Shown: one piece after another, positions 44,508 to 47,480 of the stretch
Position numbering within the stretch: the first letter of the stretch is position 1
How the letters are laid out: each line of letters opens with the position of its first letter
Origin: JAJPKK01 sp035311445
GTDB taxonomy: Bacteria > Pseudomonadota > Alphaproteobacteria > Rhizobiales > Xanthobacteraceae
Length of the DNA stretch: 47,480 nucleotides
NCBI GenBank assembly: GCA_035311445.1
Contig: DATGCX010000360.1
Span: 1 to 47,480 of the forward strand
Reading direction: 5' to 3'
Made by a program: the position numbers and the translations under genes
The notes under the pieces: model-generated
What the model was told of the DNA's origin: nothing
Seen by the model: the letters and a program-made list of their open reading frames with translations, nothing else
The model's database searches: none

Positions 44508-46480
44508 AAGGGTGGGCTCCCGGCCGCTCCGCGCTGTGTGGCGCCCGCCTGAGCGGCACGGGTCGGCTGGCTCATCATATTGTCAACCTTGTCGCGTTCA
44601 CGCTCGAAAGATGCCAAGACCATTCCCTCCAGTACGCGTCCGCGCGGCAGCTTGATGCGCATCGGATCAACCAAGCGGTTGTTGACGAGAATCTCATAGT
44701 GCACATGGGCGCCGGTCGACAGCCCGGTTGATCCCACGTACCCAATCACCTGGCCCTGGCGGACCTTTACGCCTGGTTCGATGCCGCGCGCGAAAGCTGT
44801 CATATGGCCATAAGCGGTCTCATAGCCGTAGTTGTGCTTTAGGCGGATATATTTGCCATAGCCGGATTCCCAGCCTGCCTTCTCGACTGCGCCATTGCCC
44901 GCCGCATAAATCGGCGTGCCCATCGGGGCCGCCCAATCCACGCCGGTATGCATCTTGGTGTAGCCGAGGATCGGATGTCGACGCGAACCGAAACCGGATC
45001 GCATCAGGCCATCGTTCACGGGCTTGCGAACGAGGAACTTTTTCGCGCTTTTTCCAGTCTCGTCGTAATAGTCAACGATACCGTCGTCCGGTGAGAGATA
45101 GCGATAGTATTTCTTCAGCTCACCGCCAACTGTGAGCGATGCAAACAACACGTCGGGCTTGGCGTCGGTGTTCTCTTCGTCGCCCGCGTAAAGCACCTCA
45201 AGCGAGTCCCCGGGGCGCGCTTTGCGCTGAAAATCGACGTCGTAGGAGTAGACCCGGATCAATTCATCCACGACAGCGCGAGGAACGCGATTGCGCAACG
45301 CCGTCTCGTAGATGCTCTGGTAAAGCCGTACGCCCGACCCATCGTCCTCTTCTTCGTCGTCTTCGGCTTCTACAGCCGAGGCCTCCGCGGTCTGGACATC
45401 GACGCTCACATATCTGCCCAGATCCGACAACGCAGCCACGGCCTCAACGGTCGAGTCGCCGACCAGCATGACCCGCACCGGCTGGAGACGTTGGGTGCCG
45501 CGCACCGGCGATAGCAGTACGCGGAGCTTCTGACCCTCTTTAAGGTTGCCGTCGCGCGCGCGTGTGCCGAGCACCAAGGCGATCGCCTTGATCTCCTCGG
45601 GGGTCGCGCCGAGATCGCGCAAGATCGCGCTCAACGTGTCGCCCTTTTTGATCGGGATGAGGCGCTCGTTCCAGGGGTTACCGCCGGTCGCTTGCGCGGC
45701 GGTCTTTGCTAGCATGGTGATATTTTCCGCTGTAATGCGGGCTTCGAAAGGGGCATAGGGGTCGGCCGGCAATTCCTGTGTGGCATAGGCAAGACTGCCC
45801 GGGGCGGTACTCGCCAGTGCGAACTTGGGCGGCCAGTTAGCGGCATCCCGCACCTTAGCAAGGACCTCCTCCGGCGGCACCAAAGCAGCGATACGCATGC
45901 GCGGCATCACGCTCGCCAAGTCCCGCGTGACAAAAGAGACCTCCGCGTCCGGAGCAGCATCTGGACGCTCCTCGGCCGCGACCGCATCGTCGTCCATGTT
46001 GAGCAACGCTCGTTGCGGATTGAAGCGCGGAATATTGGCCGACAGCTCGGAAGTCGATAGCGTAAGATTGCTCGAAACACGTGTGAACGGCTTAACCCGC
46101 GGCACCTCGCGCTCACCGACCTTCGTCATCGCGGTGATGCGAATCACTTGACGCGCTCCATTGCTTTCCGTCACCGGAGGTAGACGGTCGCTCTTGCGGA
46201 CGGTCGCGCGGCTGCCGATGCTGCTCCGCAAAACCGACTCAACCCGTTCCGGATTGGCAGCGAAGTGGGCCTCGCCGTCGAGAGCCGCGAAAACGGCGCC
46301 TCCCATTAGGGCGGCGCCGCACAAGCCGGTCAAAATGGTGCCGCTTAGCCAACGTACCGACACACGACTGCGATCGAAATCGGTGCGCAGTCCACCGTCC
46401 ACGGACAGCGGCGGCTCGTTTCCGAGATCAATTACGCCGGACTTTGACCTGTAAGAGTCGCGCGCTTTTCCGTTATCCAA
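44504..46480 (-). CDS. M23-family metallopeptidase (LytM/MepM-like), membrane-anchored
   Basis: This is a predicted peptidoglycan hydrolase, 658 residues. A cytoplasmic head is followed by a membrane segment at about 43-70 (LSGTILTGLCGAALMGGAVF). A long periplasmic part includes a LysM/OapA-like stretch (IPIKKGDTLSAILRDLGATP). The C-terminal M23 domain has GFGSRRHPILGYTKMHTGVD (zinc His and Asp) and STGLSTGAHVHYEILVNNR (HxH). The zinc ligands look intact. The first codon is a TTG with poor spacing, so the true start may be elsewhere; a GTG near residue 40 is an alternative. It is transcribed away from the rrn operon. Confidence 0.9.
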   Translation of the reverse strand: MDNGKARDSYRSKSGVIDLGNEPPLSVDGGLRTDFDRSRVSVRWLSGTILTGLCGAALMGGAVFAALDGEAHFAANPERVESVLRSSIGSRATVRKSDRLPPVTESNGARQVIRITAMTKVGEREVPRVKPFTRVSSNLTLSTSELSANIPRFNPQRALLNMDDDAVAAEERPDAAPDAEVSFVTRDLASVMPRMRIAALVPPEEVLAKVRDAANWPPKFALASTAPGSLAYATQELPADPYAPFEARITAENITMLAKTAAQATGGNPWNERLIPIKKGDTLSAILRDLGATPEEIKAIALVLGTRARDGNLKEGQKLRVLLSPVRGTQRLQPVRVMLVGDSTVEAVAALSDLGRYVSVDVQTAEASAVEAEDDEEEDDGSGVRLYQSIYETALRNRVPRAVVDELIRVYSYDVDFQRKARPGDSLEVLYAGDEENTDAKPDVLFASLTVGGELKKYYRYLSPDDGIVDYYDETGKSAKKFLVRKPVNDGLMRSGFGSRRHPILGYTKMHTGVDWAAPMGTPIYAAGNGAVEKAGWESGYGKYIRLKHNYGYETAYGHMTAFARGIEPGVKVRQGQVIGYVGSTGLSTGAHVHYEILVNNRLVDPMRIKLPRGRVLEGMVLASFERERDKVDNMMSQPTRAAQAGATQRGAAGSPPL

Positions 46481-47287
46481 TCTCCCGTCCCCCGCCTTCG
46501 TGCAGTTCCCACCTGAACCGCCGTCCTAACCCACTCGATCGCTGGAACTCGGTGAACTGGACGTCCCTGCAGCCCCGAATGAACACGGACCCACGTGATC
46601 AAGCACGTGATTGAGGCAATTTTCTTTTGCTTCGATCGTATTTGCGTTGATCGTGTAGCGAAGCCGGACCGGTGTGCCCGGTATCTCCCCGCGGTCGCAA
46701 GACGCCGCAAGATTGTGACAAGAATACGGCGATCGCCTATCGTAAAGAGAGGGTGTCAAGATACCTGCGGCCCAGGCATCTCGCCGAGCGTCAGGGCGAA
46801 TAGTCGATCCAGCGAAAACGGCAAGATACATGGTTGACAATATCCGAGTAGGCGGCCTATATTTCGCATGCACGGCGCGCCGCCGCTCGGCGGAATGGCG
46901 CGCCTCCGAAGCTCTTCACTGATACTGGCGATCTGCCACCGACTCTAGTCGGAGGTAGTCGTTTCGCCGGCTCTGGAGTGTTTGGAGATGGGGATTCCAT
47001 ATGCCCCGGGCTGTTTGACAGGTGAATCGGAAGAAAGAGAAACGTGGACGGCGGAGTCCTTGCGGGTCGCGTGCATGTGGAGTTGTGGTCTATGTAAATA
47101 GACCGCGATTTCGTTGCGGCGCGGCCGGACGAGACTTCGGCGGTACACGTTTCAGGTCAACACCAAAAAATTCGTGATGCCGAGGGAAGGTCCTTGCGGT
47201 GCAAAATCGCTGGGGCATTCTTAACGCGCGCGAAAGTTTAGGTGGGACCTCGTCAAACGTTGTGATCAGCCGGAACAAAATCTCATC
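46481..47287. other. Non-coding region before 16S rRNA
   Basis: This holds the promoter of the minus-strand M23 gene (about 46481-46700, not resolved) and the rrn promoter and leader from 46834 on. The stretch from about 46985 to 47075 resembles leaders of Bradyrhizobium-like rrn operons (gacaggtgaat...gaaagagaaacgtggacggcg, partly). No tRNA or gene is visible. Confidence 0.7.
46834..46863 (+). promoter_or_regulatory. rrn operon promoter
   Basis: A consensus -35 TTGACA (46834-46839) and a -10 TATATT (46858-46863) are separated by 18 bp. Predicted transcription starts near 46870, about 420 bp before the 16S gene. A GC-rich hairpin follows at once (GGCGCGCC at 46874-46881 and 46897-46904, with an inner CCG/CGG stem). 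Confidence 0.8.
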
Positions 47288-47480
47288 CAACTTGAGAGTT
47301 TGATCCTGGCTCAGAGCGAACGCTGGCGGCAGGCTTAACACATGCAAGTCGAGCGCTCGTAGCAATACGAGAGCGGCAGACGGGAGAGTAACACGTGGGA
47401 ACGTACCCTTCGGTTCGGAATAACCCAGGGAAACTTGGGCTAATACCGGATACGTCCGTAAGGAGAAAGATTTATCGCCG
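47288..47480 (+). rRNA. 16S ribosomal RNA, 5' part (runs off the window)
   Basis: The universal 5' sequence AGAGTTTGATCCTGGCTCAG is at 47295-47314 and is preceded by CAACTTG, the usual rhizobial 5' end. Helices of the V1 region and the GGGAACGTACC block are present. The gene is cut by the window edge after about 193 bases. The sequence is of Hyphomicrobiales type, near Bradyrhizobium and Xanthobacteraceae. Positions 47382-47391 read GGGAGAGTAA where most bacteria have GGGTGAGTAA. Confidence 0.97.

Overview
This is a GC-rich (roughly 60-65%, by eye) chromosomal window from an alphaproteobacterium. It is most likely a member of the Hyphomicrobiales (Rhizobiales) near the Bradyrhizobium / Rhodopseudomonas / Xanthobacteraceae group. 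The evidence is the rpsT-dnaA-dnaN-recF-gyrB order, the ruvCAB-ybgC-tolQRAB-pal-cpoB-tilS-ftsH order, the family of small palindromic intergenic repeats, and the first 193 bases of a 16S rRNA gene at the right edge. Nearly all of it is well-packed core genome. I see no transposase, prophage, CRISPR array or tRNA.

Layout. (1) 1-8.3 kb, minus strand: rpsT, a 1.24-kb regulatory gap, dnaA, dnaN, recF, gyrB, i.e. replication start, the sliding clamp, recombinational repair and gyrase. (2) 8.3-11.6 kb, minus strand: a malic enzyme/phosphotransacetylase fusion (maeB) followed 25 bp later by a DapA-family aldolase that lacks the arginine expected of true DapA; a clear terminator ends this unit. (3) 11.9-15.5 kb, plus strand: a small membrane protein, then the Holliday-junction genes ruvC, ruvA and ruvB, with ybgC directly attached. 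(4) 15.5-17.6 kb: an accessory-looking insertion between ybgC and tolQ, made of a two-gene TumE-type toxin-antitoxin module with its own operator/promoter, a TetR regulator and a DUF2852 membrane protein. (5) 18.0-26.9 kb: tolQ, tolR, tolA, tolB, pal, cpoB (the envelope-constriction machine), tilS and ftsH, closed by a bidirectional terminator. (6) 26.9-34.6 kb: an MFS transporter and an APH-like/P-loop kinase fusion (minus strand), a small heat-shock protein, a ThDP-dependent enzyme, a second TetR regulator, a tandem universal stress protein and a c-type cytochrome. (7) 34.8-39.0 kb: glcDEF, the three-subunit glycolate oxidase, divergent from the cytochrome. (8) 39.0-46.5 kb: a lysine-rich histone-H1-like protein, a TorF-type outer-membrane protein, clpB, then on the minus strand an M23 envelope peptidase translationally coupled to a small conserved protein. 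(9) 46.8-47.48 kb: rrn promoter, a leader of about 400 nt and the 16S start.

The most interesting readable signals are regulatory. A 21-nt-arm operator covers the promoter and start codon of the toxin gene and implies a leaderless mRNA. A pair of matching dyads flanks the first tetR gene and places it over the DUF2852 gene. A perfect 14-bp-arm inverted repeat lies upstream of dnaA. CtrA-like boxes precede tolQ and pal. TolB carries a twin-arginine-like signal. None of these proves a new system; the toxin-antitoxin/TetR/DUF2852 insertion in the ruv-tol cluster is the best candidate for one.
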